From Cupidesulfovibrio sp000226255 (GTDB lineage Bacteria; Desulfobacterota; Desulfovibrionia; Desulfovibrionales; Desulfovibrionaceae): a stretch of DNA of 64,000 nucleotides. The position numbers were made by a program, and so were the translations under genes. A model generated the notes under the pieces. That model made no database searches. It was not told where the DNA came from and saw only the letters and a list, made by a program, of their open reading frames with translations. Shown piece by piece: positions 1-8,753 of this stretch (the first letter of the stretch is position 1; each line of letters opens with the position of its first letter). Where the stretch lies: contig NZ_AP036014.1 of assembly GCF_003402415.2 (NCBI RefSeq), forward strand, positions 2,480,001 to 2,544,000, written 5' to 3'.

Positions 1-1
1 A

Positions 2-2266
2 GAAACGGAGCGCGCGCTGCGCAGCCTGCTGCTGGCCCGCTGGATATGCGCCAAGGATCGCGACGCCAGGGAATCGGCCAAGGCTCTTGGCGAAGCCGTG
101 GCCATGCTGAACACGGACACGACGCAGGCCGCCGCACGCCTGGCGGAGGCCGAAGCGCGCATTCGCGACGCCGACGAGCGGATCAAGGTCGTCAAGGAAG
201 AACTGAACGGCCTGGGCAACGACCTGGAAGCGCTGCGCAGCAAGCTGCTCAAGAAGGCCGAGGCAAGCGAGGACCGCAAGGCCAAGATCAAGTTCTGCAT
301 CCACATGGCCAGTGCCATCTGCCAGGTGATACCCGTGGGCCAGCCCGCCCTGGGCGCGGTGGGCACCCTGGCCTCCACGGTCACCCCGCTCATCGACGGT
401 GCCAGCGGCAAGGCCGTGCCGGACACCCTTTCCGAGATGGGCAAGGTGCTGGACAAGGCCAGCGCCGCCTCCAAGGAAGCCAGAAAGGCCAAGGAAGCCG
501 CCGAAAAGGAAGCCAAGGACCTTACGGCGGACCAGAAGGCCGCCAAGGCCAAGGCGGCAACGTGGGCTCAGGTGGGGGCCGGGCTGGGACCCGCCATCAC
601 CGAAGTGGCCAAGGGCATCCAGTCCTTGCAGGTGCCCCAGGCGGCCGTGGAGGCCGAGTTGCAGCGTCTGGAGGCCGACAGCCCCGAGTGGGCCTCCCTG
701 ACCAAGAAGATCAGGGAGGTCAACGACCGCAAGACGGGCCTGCTGACCACCACCATCAACGCCTTGCAAGAGCTGGGCGAATGCTACGCCCGCATCAGCG
801 CCAACGGGGCCGCCGTGGTGTCCATGAGCCAGGACATGGGCAAGACCGTGGGCAAGGTGGACGACCATTCCCTGAGCTTCATCCGGCAGATGGACCAACG
901 CTCGCGCATGACCCTGACCCGCTACGTCTACCTGATGGTCAAGGCCTACCAGACCACGGTGCTGGAACCCATAGAACTGGAATGGAAGACCAGCGAACTG
1001 ACGGACAAGATTCTCAACCTGGTGGGCCCCGAAGGCGGATTCGACGCGGCATCGCTGGATGCCCACACCAAGGTACTGCTGCCCGTCTACGAGGAAAACC
1101 TGAACACCGTCCGCCGCAAGCTGTTGAAGGAATACAGTTTTGACGAAAGCACCTTCGTCCTGCAACTGGGGTTGAGCGACAGCCAGACGCCGCTGGACAT
1201 GGACCAGTTGAACCGCACGCTGCGCACCGTGGTGGACCCCATGGAGTTCGGCCTGCTGCTGCCGGACCAGCACCTGGCCAGAATTGCCCGGATCACCCTG
1301 AAGGCCGTGGAGTTCGACCCCGACGGGCCGAAGATGCCGGAACACGTCAACATGGTCGTCTCCGTGCAGCCCGGCAACACCGGCGCACTGCGCAAGGGCG
1401 AACGGCTCTGCTCGCTGTTCAGCGAATACCCGCTCAAGTGGAGTTGGACCTGCATGTCCGACGGCACTATCAAGGCCAGCGAACGCAGCCAGGCGGCGGA
1501 GGACATCCTGAACCTCATCTTGGGGCAGGATTCGGAAAAAATCCGGCAGAAGGTGGCCTTGCCCCCGGTGTGGTCCAAGCTGTTCGTCAAGGTCGCGTTT
1601 TCCCCCATCCTCGGTCAGGACAAACGACCGAAACTGCGGCGGCTGCTCTTCGAATTCGCATGCGATTCATCCCCTGCCCCGGAACATCAATGCGTGCTGG
1701 CGGTCCGCTCCGTCGGCGGCAACGGCGGCGCGGTGGTCAGTTGCTCGCGGGACATGGGGAACCGGGGTGACGGTTTCGGCAGCATGCTGCGCGTCTACCC
1801 CAGGGGGGCCACGGTGACGCTGTCCGTCCCGGAAGTCGAAGGCGGCGCCGCTTTCGAGGATTGGGACCTCGTCGGCAGCCAGTTGGACTGGAAGGACGTG
1901 CGGCAGCGGCAGGTAAAGGTCCCCCTGGATGATCACGTGCTGGCCCTGTGCAACTGGACGCAGGCCGACGGAAAGCACGGCGTCTTCGTGCTGAACGACG
2001 CCCTGGACAGAAAGGCCCTGCACGCCCTCACCCCCGAGGAAAAGCGCAGCCCCGTCTTTCAGACCCTGAACAGCATCGTGGAGGCCAGGGACGACAGCAC
2101 GAAGAATCTGCCCGTGTACCACGAGCCCAGCGAGGATTCCCCCGTTCTGGGCCTTGTGCCCGACATGGCGCAGGCCGATGTGCTGGAACATGGCGGCGAC
2201 GACTGGAACAAGGTCGATTTCAAGGGCGTGATCGGCTGGGTTCGGGCCGCGCCACCGGCCGACTAG
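2..2266 (+). CDS. Large coiled-coil protein with C-terminal SH3-like domain (5' truncated)
   Basis: The frame is open from the first complete codon of the window with no stop, so the true start lies upstream; a GTG at 98 is only the first alternative start inside. The visible part has heptad-like Ala/Glu/Lys-rich helices from about 120 to 290, then a hydrophobic Ala/Gly/Val/Pro stretch at about 293-391, then more charged helices to about 1150. After a long mixed region, the last 55 residues (PVYHEPSEDSPVLGLV to the stop) look like a bacterial SH3 repeat. A hydrophobic segment between long amphipathic helices is the architecture of alpha-helical membrane-inserting proteins, but I do not recognise the family and no signal peptide can be judged. 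Function unknown. Confidence 0.75.
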   Translation, partial: ETERALRSLLLARWICAKDRDARESAKALGEAVAMLNTDTTQAAARLAEAEARIRDADERIKVVKEELNGLGNDLEALRSKLLKKAEASEDRKAKIKFCIHMASAICQVIPVGQPALGAVGTLASTVTPLIDGASGKAVPDTLSEMGKVLDKASAASKEARKAKEAAEKEAKDLTADQKAAKAKAATWAQVGAGLGPAITEVAKGIQSLQVPQAAVEAELQRLEADSPEWASLTKKIREVNDRKTGLLTTTINALQELGECYARISANGAAVVSMSQDMGKTVGKVDDHSLSFIRQMDQRSRMTLTRYVYLMVKAYQTTVLEPIELEWKTSELTDKILNLVGPEGGFDAASLDAHTKVLLPVYEENLNTVRRKLLKEYSFDESTFVLQLGLSDSQTPLDMDQLNRTLRTVVDPMEFGLLLPDQHLARIARITLKAVEFDPDGPKMPEHVNMVVSVQPGNTGALRKGERLCSLFSEYPLKWSWTCMSDGTIKASERSQAAEDILNLILGQDSEKIRQKVALPPVWSKLFVKVAFSPILGQDKRPKLRRLLFEFACDSSPAPEHQCVLAVRSVGGNGGAVVSCSRDMGNRGDGFGSMLRVYPRGATVTLSVPEVEGGAAFEDWDLVGSQLDWKDVRQRQVKVPLDDHVLALCNWTQADGKHGVFVLNDALDRKALHALTPEEKRSPVFQTLNSIVEARDDSTKNLPVYHEPSEDSPVLGLVPDMAQADVLEHGGDDWNKVDFKGVIGWVRAAPPAD

Positions 2267-2483
2267 CTGCCCGGCGGCTGTCGGTCACGCCCCGCCCCGG
2301 CATGCTGTTCCGAAAAGGCCGGGACGAACGTCCGTGCCCTGATGACGCAAGGAAAACATCTTCCCCCATCGATTGCGTGGGAGCATGCGGCGGGATGCTC
2401 CCACGCCCGGCGTTGCGGGGCGGCAATCCGACCGGCATCGGGGAAAGGCGTTTCGGAAAATGCCGGAAAGGAGCCGCGGGTTG

Positions 2484-2512
2484 TTGACAACTGCCCGCCA
2501 AAAAGGGTAGCT
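2484..2512 (+). promoter_or_regulatory. Candidate sigma-70 promoter for tRNA-Gly
   Basis: A perfect TTGACA lies at 2484-2489. A weak -10 candidate (GTAGCT/TAGCTC) follows after 17-18 bases, about 57 bases before the tRNA. The rest of the 302-base gap after the upstream gene (2267-2568) shows no other feature I can support. Confidence 0.4.
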
Positions 2513-2568
2513 CTCCCTCCGCACGAGGGAACGGCGGCTTCGCCCCGCTCCGCGTGCCGCCCGAAAGG

Positions 2569-2646
<78 letters not shown>

Positions 2647-2670
2647 TTTCGCCCCGCAGGGGCACGGAAG

Positions 2671-2699
2671 GCCGCCGCAGGGCGGCTTTCGTCGTTTTT
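2671..2699 (+). terminator. Intrinsic terminator after tRNA-Gly
   Basis: GCCGCC (2671-2676) pairs with GGCGGC (2681-2686), followed by TTTCGTCGTTTTT. It ends the tRNA transcript. The rest of the gap up to 2975 holds nothing else I can support. Confidence 0.7.
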
Positions 2700-2975
2700 G
2701 ACGGCGGCAAGGCACCATGGGAAGGCGTGCCGCCCCAACCGTTCCGGTGCACCCGCATCCTCCCGGCCCGCCCCCTTCTGCCGCCGGACCTGCCCCGGCC
2801 ATGGCCGCCATCCCCGGCCCTTCCCTCTGTCGCCCGCCAGTGCATCGCCATCCTGCCACTGGCGGCCCCACCCGCGCCAAGCCCCCGCGCGCATCCACCG
2901 CCTCCCGCAAAGCAGTTGCTCACCGGCGCTCCACGGCATATGCCGTATCCATCATCTCCAGCCGCAGGACGCCAC

Positions 2976-3677
2976 ATGTCACGCCTTGCCCTTCGCCTTG
3001 CCACCCCGGAAGACGCCGCCGCCGTGACCGCCGTGTTCCACACGGCCATCCACGGCAAGGCGGCGCGCAGCTACGACGCGGAGCAACTGGCCGCGTGGTG
3101 CGCGGGGCGCGACGAGGCGCAGTTCCGGCGCGACCTTGCGCGGGGCATGAACCCGTTTCTGGTGGCCGAAGCGGTGACCGGCGGCGGCCCGGCGGCCAGC
3201 CTCGCCCGTATCGTCGGCTTCGGCGCGCTGCGCGGTGACGAGGTGGCCTACCTGTATGCCGCGCCGCAGGCCCCGCCCGGCACCGGCGGCGCGCTGCTGC
3301 GCGAACTGGAGCGCCGGGCGGTGGAGCAGGGCTGGCCGGAACTGCGCCTGACCGCCTCGCTCAACGCCCTTGATTTCTACAAGGAGCACGGCTACCGCGA
3401 ACTGCGCCGGGACATCCGGGCAATGTCGGTGGATGGCGGCTTCGTGCGGCTGGTGGCGGTAGAGATGCGCAAGCGGCTCGAAAACAATGACATGCCTGTG
3501 CGAAGTGCGGGCAAGGACGCGCAAGAGCGGCTCGCTGCTGATGCCGCCTCGCGGCCGTCCCCGGCGCAGGCAACGGCGCGGCCCCCAGATCGGCCCCCAG
3601 ATCGACACACGGACCGGCCCCCAGATCGGCCCCCAGATCGGCCGGACCAGGAAACCGACGCCGCACCCGCCGAATAG
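2976..3677 (+). CDS. GNAT-family N-acetyltransferase with repetitive tail
   Basis: Predicted 233 residues starting MSRLALRLATPEDAAAV. The fold reads as GNAT: the N-terminal strand, the middle segment EVAYLYAAPQAPPGTGGALL in place of the acetyl-CoA loop (Q/RxxGxG/A), then LRLTASLNALDFYKEHGY, a typical motif-B ending. These enzymes move an acetyl group from acetyl-CoA to an amine; the substrate cannot be read from the sequence. The last ~60 residues are low complexity, with PPDRPPDR repeats encoded by a 12-base tandem repeat. An in-frame ATG at 2940 is an alternative start; 2976 was chosen because the GNAT fold begins there and an AGGA lies upstream. Confidence 0.8.
   Translation: MSRLALRLATPEDAAAVTAVFHTAIHGKAARSYDAEQLAAWCAGRDEAQFRRDLARGMNPFLVAEAVTGGGPAASLARIVGFGALRGDEVAYLYAAPQAPPGTGGALLRELERRAVEQGWPELRLTASLNALDFYKEHGYRELRRDIRAMSVDGGFVRLVAVEMRKRLENNDMPVRSAGKDAQERLAADAASRPSPAQATARPPDRPPDRHTDRPPDRPPDRPDQETDAAPAE
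3579..3643 (+). repeat. 12-bp in-frame tandem repeat in acetyltransferase tail
   Basis: The unit CGGCCCCCAGAT occurs four times in two pairs split by a diverged unit, encoding R-P-P-D repeats. It sits in the C-terminal tail, beyond the enzyme fold. Confidence 0.8.
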
Positions 3678-3941
3678 TCCATCCGGCGTCCCGCGCGCGC
3701 ACCGCGCGCCTGTTCCCCGCCGACGCCGCTCGCAAGCGCGTGCTTACCCTTGCCTCGCTTGCGCTGCCCGCCCGCTTGAGGCATGAACTCCGGACGCGCC
3801 ACCGTTCGCTGCCCTTGCGGCCACCGGCATCCGGACCTTACCGGATGTTCGTGCCCGGCCCTGCCCCGGCGTGCCCCACGGCAACCGGCCTTGGCAGTCG
3901 CGAGATCGCACCAGACCACACCTGCTTGGAAAGGACAGAGC

Positions 3942-4739
3942 ATGACCGCACAACCGGAAACCCCGGCACACGATATGACCGCATCGCCGAACGCATCTCC
4001 GGACGCGCACGCCGCAGAGCTGGAACGCCTGCTGGCCACGGCGCGCGAACGCTACGAGGTGGGCTTCGAAACCCTCACCGTGGACGACGCGCCCCTGGAA
4101 ATCCTGCAAATCCGCAACATGACCGGCCACCTCGACCGGCTCATCGCCGCCAACGCCATCAAGGACCCGCTGCGCGACCTGCCCCTGTGGGCCAAGATAT
4201 GGCCCGCCTCGTTCCTGCTGGGGCGCTTTCTGCGCAAGCTGGACCCGGCGGGCAAGAGCCTGCTGGAAGTCGGCGCGGGCTGCGGCGTCACCGGCCTCAT
4301 CGCCGCGCGGTACGGCTTTGCCCGCGTGACCATCACCGACGTGAACGACGACGCCCTGCTCTTCGCGCGCATCAACGTGCTGCGCAACGGCCTGGCCGAC
4401 CGGGTGGAGGTGCGCCGCTGCGACATCACCGCTGCGCGGCTGGACACCCGCTACGACGTCATCGCCGGTGCCGAGATCCTGTATCTGGAAGACCTGCACC
4501 GCCCGCTGGCCAAGTTCCTGGCCCGGCACGTGGCCGCAGGCGGGCAGGCCATGCTGTGCACCGACAAGCGCCGCAAGGCCGCGCACTTCCTGAAGCTGGC
4601 CGGGCGCGACTTCGACGTGGCCGAGCAGCCCGTGGGCATCAAGTCCACCGGCGACGACGGGCAGGAGGAACGCCGCCTGTTCCTGGTGCACCGGCTCACC
4701 CCCAAGCGCTCTGGCGCTGCCCCCGTGGCCACGGCGTAA
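3942..4739 (+). CDS. Class I SAM-dependent methyltransferase (protein-lysine MTase-like)
   Basis: Predicted 265 residues. The SAM motif I is LLEVGAGCGVTGLIAARYG, and VTITDVNDDALLFARINV supplies the acidic post-II residue. The segment around motif I (LWAKIWPASFLLGRFL before it) resembles the METTL21/FAM86-type protein methyltransferases, so a protein substrate is likely but inferred. ATG 3942 was chosen over the upstream in-frame start at 3783 because AAGGAC precedes it and the upstream extension is compositionally unlike protein. It lies 119 bases ahead of the YcaO-TPR gene on the same strand and may be cotranscribed with it. Confidence 0.8.
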   Translation: MTAQPETPAHDMTASPNASPDAHAAELERLLATARERYEVGFETLTVDDAPLEILQIRNMTGHLDRLIAANAIKDPLRDLPLWAKIWPASFLLGRFLRKLDPAGKSLLEVGAGCGVTGLIAARYGFARVTITDVNDDALLFARINVLRNGLADRVEVRRCDITAARLDTRYDVIAGAEILYLEDLHRPLAKFLARHVAAGGQAMLCTDKRRKAAHFLKLAGRDFDVAEQPVGIKSTGDDGQEERRLFLVHRLTPKRSGAAPVATA

Positions 4740-4858
4740 CGCCCCGGCCCGGTCCCTGCCCGAAGCTCCGGGCCATCCCCGATCCTGACGGACCACGGCC
4801 GCTTCCGCCCGCCGGACATGCCGCCCCATATCATCACAAGACCATCACGGACCTGCGC

Positions 4859-6613
4859 ATGATCAAGCTCTCCCCCTGCCCCAAGGGCTATACCAAGGAT
4901 CAGGACAAGGCCACCTCGCCGGTGGAAACCGTACGCCGCGTGCGCGAACGCCTTGCCAGCCTCGACGTGGACATCCTTGCCGAAACCCGCCGCGTGGACG
5001 TGGACCGGCTGGGCATTCCCGTGTTTCTCAGCATGTGCGGGGCCGACGCCAAGCGCGTCATGCCCACCCGCAAGCAGATGGGCAAGGGCGCGTCGGTGGA
5101 GCAGGCAGAGGCATCGGCCCTGATGGAACTGATGGAGCGCTACAGCTTCTTCACCTTCTGGCGCGACATGCCCGGCATGGTCGAGGCCACCTGGAGCGAG
5201 GCGCGGGCCCGCTTCGGCGACGCCCTGCTGCCCGTGCAGGAAATCGCCAAGTCGGTGCACGACCCCATCGCGCCGGAGAACGCCGTGCGCGCGCTGGACC
5301 TGATCCGCTGGAAATTCTTCCCGGCCACAATCATCCCGCGCGAGGGCAGCGAAGGCCGCGAGGTGTGGCTGCCGCTGGACTGGTTCAAGAAGCTGGGCGA
5401 ATTCAACGGCTCGTCGGCGGGCAACACCGAAGAGGAATCCATCCTCCAGGGCGCGTGCGAGCTGGTGGAGCGCCACGTGTGCTGCGTCATCGACCAGACC
5501 ATGCCCGAGCTGCCCACCATCGACATTTCGCCCGCAGGCGCCAGCGACGACGCCGTGCTGCGCGACCTGCTGGACCGCTTTGCCCGCCACGGCGTGCAGG
5601 TGGTGCTGAAGGACTTTTCCCTGGACCTGCCCGTGCCCACCGTGGGCGCGGTGGCCTGGGACCCGGCCACCTTCCCGGCCCGCTCGGAAATCGTGTACAC
5701 CGCAGGCACCGCCGCCACCCCGGTCAAGGCAGCCGTGCGCGCCCTGACCGAAATCGCCCAGCTCGCCGGGGATTTCATCACCGGGGCCTGCTACGAGGCC
5801 TCCGGCCTGCCCAAGTACGAACGGCTGGAAGACATCGAATGGCTGCGGCGCGGCCCCGTGGTGCCGCTGGCCTCGCTGCCCACCGTGGAATCCGACGACA
5901 TCCTGCGCGAACTCACCACCCTTTCCGACGGCCTCGCGCAGCAGGGCTACTCCCTGCTGTCCATCTCCACGAAGAACCCGGCCGTGGGCGTGCCCACCCA
6001 TTACAACATCGTGCCGGGGTTCCGCTTTCGCGAACGGGACAAGAACGCCTCCATCGGTCTCTTCGTCGGCCGTATCCTGAGCGAGGAGGCCGACGCCGAA
6101 ACCGCCCTGCAAGGCCTTGAGGTGCTGGAGGAACTGTACCCCGGCGCGCACTTCGTGCCGTTTTTCCGGGGCATGCTGGCCCTGCGCGGCGAAGCCATGG
6201 ACGAGGCGCGCCACTGGTTCGAAATCAGCGAACCCCTGCAGCCCGACGCCGATGCGCGCGGCCTTGCCGCCTTCTATGCCGCCTACGTGCATACCCTGGC
6301 CCAGGACTGGGCCGCCGCCCTGCCCGGCTTGGACCGCGCCGTGGCCGCCTGCCCCGATATGAAGGAATACTTCAACCTGCGCGGCGTGTGCCACTTCAAG
6401 CTGGGCGACTACACTCGGGCCGCCGCCAACTTCGAAAGCGTGCTGCGCCTGGACAAGGGCTCGGTCATCGACCTCGCCAACCTGGGCCTGTGCCACAAGT
6501 TTCTCGGCGATGCCGACACCGCCGCCCACCTGCTGGAAGCCGCCCTCGAAATCGACCCCACCCTCGACTTCGCCCGCACCCATCTTGCGGAATTGCAGGC
6601 CCAAGTGGGGTAG
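4859..6613 (+). CDS. ycaO: YcaO-domain protein with C-terminal TPR repeats
   Basis: Predicted 584 residues, the length of E. coli YcaO as I recall it. An N-terminal YcaO domain spans roughly residues 40-400. It carries the Glu-rich ATP-binding segments ASALMELMERYSFF, ESILQGACELVERHV and ALTEIAQLAGDF. The C-terminal ~180 residues are TPR-like helical repeats, such as GVCHFKLGDYTRAAANFESV. YcaO enzymes activate amide backbones with ATP; E. coli YcaO is linked to methylthiolation of ribosomal protein S12 by RimO. No RimO gene or ribosomal peptide precursor is visible here, so a housekeeping role is more likely than natural-product synthesis. The start ATG at 4859 opens the conserved MIKLSPCPKGYTKDQD segment. 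Confidence 0.88.
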   Translation: MIKLSPCPKGYTKDQDKATSPVETVRRVRERLASLDVDILAETRRVDVDRLGIPVFLSMCGADAKRVMPTRKQMGKGASVEQAEASALMELMERYSFFTFWRDMPGMVEATWSEARARFGDALLPVQEIAKSVHDPIAPENAVRALDLIRWKFFPATIIPREGSEGREVWLPLDWFKKLGEFNGSSAGNTEEESILQGACELVERHVCCVIDQTMPELPTIDISPAGASDDAVLRDLLDRFARHGVQVVLKDFSLDLPVPTVGAVAWDPATFPARSEIVYTAGTAATPVKAAVRALTEIAQLAGDFITGACYEASGLPKYERLEDIEWLRRGPVVPLASLPTVESDDILRELTTLSDGLAQQGYSLLSISTKNPAVGVPTHYNIVPGFRFRERDKNASIGLFVGRILSEEADAETALQGLEVLEELYPGAHFVPFFRGMLALRGEAMDEARHWFEISEPLQPDADARGLAAFYAAYVHTLAQDWAAALPGLDRAVAACPDMKEYFNLRGVCHFKLGDYTRAAANFESVLRLDKGSVIDLANLGLCHKFLGDADTAAHLLEAALEIDPTLDFARTHLAELQAQVG

Positions 6614-6702
6614 GGAAAGACGAAAAGCGAACCGGGGGAAGGAACCTTTTAAAAAAGGTTCCTTCCCCCGGACCCCCATCCTCCCAAACTTTTTAGTTGG
6701 GG
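6614..6702 (+). repeat. Composite hairpin-plus-tail repeat, copy A
   Basis: From the ycaO stop codon the DNA reads GGGAAAGACGAAAAG, then a 19-bp-arm hairpin (6632-6671), then a tail with ACCCCCATCC, CAAACTTTTT and TTGGGG. The same order of blocks occurs on the other strand after sppA (58393-58491). Both copies begin just after a stop codon. Confidence 0.75.
6632..6671 (+). terminator. Strong hairpin terminator after ycaO
   Basis: A perfect 19-bp stem has CCGGGGGAAGGAACCTTTT as the left arm, loop AA and the exact complement as right arm. The T/A-rich top of the stem makes it readable from both strands. Confidence 0.75.
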
Positions 6703-6732
6703 TGGGTAGCGGAGACCTGACTATTCGGACGA

Positions 6733-6774
6733 ACGGAAACAGGGAGAAGGCAGTTGCCTTCTCCCTGTTTCCGT
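6733..6774. repeat. 42-bp near-perfect palindrome
   Basis: Two exact 20-base arms (left ACGGAAACAGGGAGAAGGCA) flank a 2-base centre. It lies between the convergent ycaO and acyl-CoA ligase genes and has no T-tract on either side. It may be a hairpin at the end of the ligase transcript or a mobile palindromic unit. No gene was seen in 6775-6934. Confidence 0.7.
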
Positions 6775-6934
6775 ATGGCAGGATAAAGGGGGCGCAGGGG
6801 ACGGCAGCCGTTATGCGAGTCTTCGAGCATTACGGATGGCGATCGCAACGCGCGGTAGCCCCCTGCCCGCCGGAGGCGTATAAAAAAACAGCCCGTCCCT
6901 GAACGCCGTTGGCGTACAAAAACCGAAAGTCGCG

Positions 6935-8608
6935 CTACGCGGCAGGCCCACTGGTCTGCTGGTCGCGCTCGCGGATTTCGGCGCGCTTGATCTTGCCGCT
7001 GATGGTCTTGGGCAGTTCTGCCACGTAGTCGATGATGCGCGGGTACTTGTACGGCGCGGTCACCTTCTTCACGTGGTCCTGAAGCTCCTTGGTCAACGCC
7101 TCCGAAGCGGTGTAGCCCGTGGCCAGCACCACGGTGGCCTTTACGGCCTGTCCGCGCAGCGGGTCGGGCACGCCGGTCACGGCGGCCTCCACCACGGCGG
7201 GGTGGGCCACCAGGGCGCTTTCCACCTCGAACGGTCCGATGCGGTAGCCGGAGCTCTTGATCAGGTCATCCACGCGGCCCAGGAACCAGTAGTAGCCGTC
7301 TTCGTCCATCCAGGCCTTGTCGCCGGTGTGGTAGTAGCCGCCGAACAGGACCGAGGCGGTCTTTTCCGGCTCTTCGAGGTAGCCCCGGAACAGCCCCACG
7401 GGCAGCCCCTCGGCCACGCGCACGCAGATTTCGCCTTCCTCGCCGGGGGGGCAGATGTTGCCCACGGCGTCCTTGAGCACCACGTCCCAGCCGGGCATGG
7501 GGCGGCCGATGGAGCCGGGCTTGGGCTCCATGCACGGCAGCGTGGCGATCTGCAGCGTGGTTTCGGTCTGGCCGTACCCCTCGTGGATGGGCAGCCCGGT
7601 AGCGGCCTTCCAGTCGTGGAACACGCTGTCGTTCAGCAGTTCGCCCGCCGTGGTGCAATGGCGCAGCTTCGAGAGGTCGAAGGCGGACAGATCCTGCCGG
7701 ACCAGAAAGCGGTACACGGTGGGCGGCGCGCAAAAGGTGGTCACGGCGTGGTCGGCCAGCACGCCCAGCAGGGCAGCCGGGTCGAACTTGCCCCGGAAGT
7801 CGTACACGAACACCGAGGCCCCGGCCATCCACTGGCCGTAGAACTTGCCCCACACCGCCTTGCCCCAGCCGGTGTCGGCCAGGGTCAGGTGCAGGTCGCC
7901 GGGCACCAGGTCGTGCCAGTACATGCCGGTCAGCAGGTGCCCCAGCGGGTAGGTGTGCACGTGCTCCACCATCTTGGGCATGCCCGTGGTGCCGGACGAG
8001 AAGAAGATCAGCAGCGGGTCTTCACCGCCCGCGAAATCCAGCGGGCTCTCCGGACGGGGGAACTTCGCCTCGGCCGGGGTGAAGATGGTGTCGTAGTCCA
8101 CCCAGCCGCGCGGCAGCGCATCGCCCCCCACCTGCACGCACACGGCAAGGCCGGGACAGTCGGGCCGGGCGGCCTCCACGCGGTCGGTGATGGAATGGTC
8201 GACGATGACACACTTGGTCTTGGCGCGCTCCACGCGGAACACGATGTCCTTGGGGGTGAGCTGCGCGGGGGCGGGGATGGCTACCGCGCCCAGTCGGTGC
8301 AGGGCCAGCATGGACACCCAGAACTCGATGCGCCGGTACAGCACCAGCATCACCCGGTCGCCCTTGCGGATGCCCTGCAGGCGCAGCGCGTTGGCCAGCT
8401 TGGCCGAGGCCTCGGCCATCCACGCGAAGGTGTAGTCGCGCCGCACGCCCGCATCGTCCACGTGGGCGACGCACAACCGCTCGGGGTCGGCCGCCGCGAT
8501 GCGGTCCAGCACGTCGAACGCGAAGTTGAAGGTGTCCGGGGCGTCGTTGCTGAATCTGGCGCAGAATTCCTTGTAATCCCTGGCGGTGAATTTGGTCGTG
8601 TAGGTCAT
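6935..8608 (-). CDS. AMP-forming acyl-CoA synthetase (medium-chain/acetyl type)
   Basis: Predicted 557 residues of the ANL superfamily. The phosphate-binding loop FFSSGTTGMPK, the YGQTET motif, the hinge YHTGDKAWMDEDGYYWFLGR-like segment, the DDLIKSSGYRIGPFEVE motif and the C-terminal catalytic Lys in PKTISGKIKRAEIR are all present. It makes acyl-CoA from a carboxylic acid, ATP and CoA through an acyl-adenylate; chain length cannot be fixed from sequence. The start at 8608 has an AGGGATG ribosome site; a longer upstream frame is rejected. It lies downstream of the XRE-cupin regulator gene on the same strand, with a hairpin in the 144-base gap. Confidence 0.9.
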   Translation of the reverse strand: MTYTTKFTARDYKEFCARFSNDAPDTFNFAFDVLDRIAAADPERLCVAHVDDAGVRRDYTFAWMAEASAKLANALRLQGIRKGDRVMLVLYRRIEFWVSMLALHRLGAVAIPAPAQLTPKDIVFRVERAKTKCVIVDHSITDRVEAARPDCPGLAVCVQVGGDALPRGWVDYDTIFTPAEAKFPRPESPLDFAGGEDPLLIFFSSGTTGMPKMVEHVHTYPLGHLLTGMYWHDLVPGDLHLTLADTGWGKAVWGKFYGQWMAGASVFVYDFRGKFDPAALLGVLADHAVTTFCAPPTVYRFLVRQDLSAFDLSKLRHCTTAGELLNDSVFHDWKAATGLPIHEGYGQTETTLQIATLPCMEPKPGSIGRPMPGWDVVLKDAVGNICPPGEEGEICVRVAEGLPVGLFRGYLEEPEKTASVLFGGYYHTGDKAWMDEDGYYWFLGRVDDLIKSSGYRIGPFEVESALVAHPAVVEAAVTGVPDPLRGQAVKATVVLATGYTASEALTKELQDHVKKVTAPYKYPRIIDYVAELPKTISGKIKRAEIRERDQQTSGPAA

Positions 8609-8723
8609 GGGTACATCCCTGCGAAGCGATCCCTTGCGGGCTTGTTGACTGATGGCGTGTACGGCGCGCCCCATTTTGGCGGGGGGGGCGTTTCCTGCGG
8701 CGTGACAGCGGGTTTGGCCCGAA

Positions 8724-8753
8724 GGGCTTGTTTTCCTGCCGGAAAACAAGCCC
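8724..8753 (-). terminator. Hairpin between regulator and acyl-CoA synthetase genes
   Basis: GGGCTTGTTTTCC and GGAAAACAAGCCC form a perfect 13-bp stem with loop TGCC. It begins at the regulator's stop codon. There is no clear T-tract, so it could be a processing site or partial terminator that sets the ratio of the two proteins. Confidence 0.5.

Noticed and set aside
3579..3643. Possible CRISPR-like repeat
   Set aside because: The 12-base units are adjacent without spacers and lie in a coding frame.
6935..8749. Longer acyl-CoA ligase start at 8749
   Set aside because: The upstream extension crosses the hairpin after the regulator and lacks family similarity; ATG 8608 has a good ribosome site.
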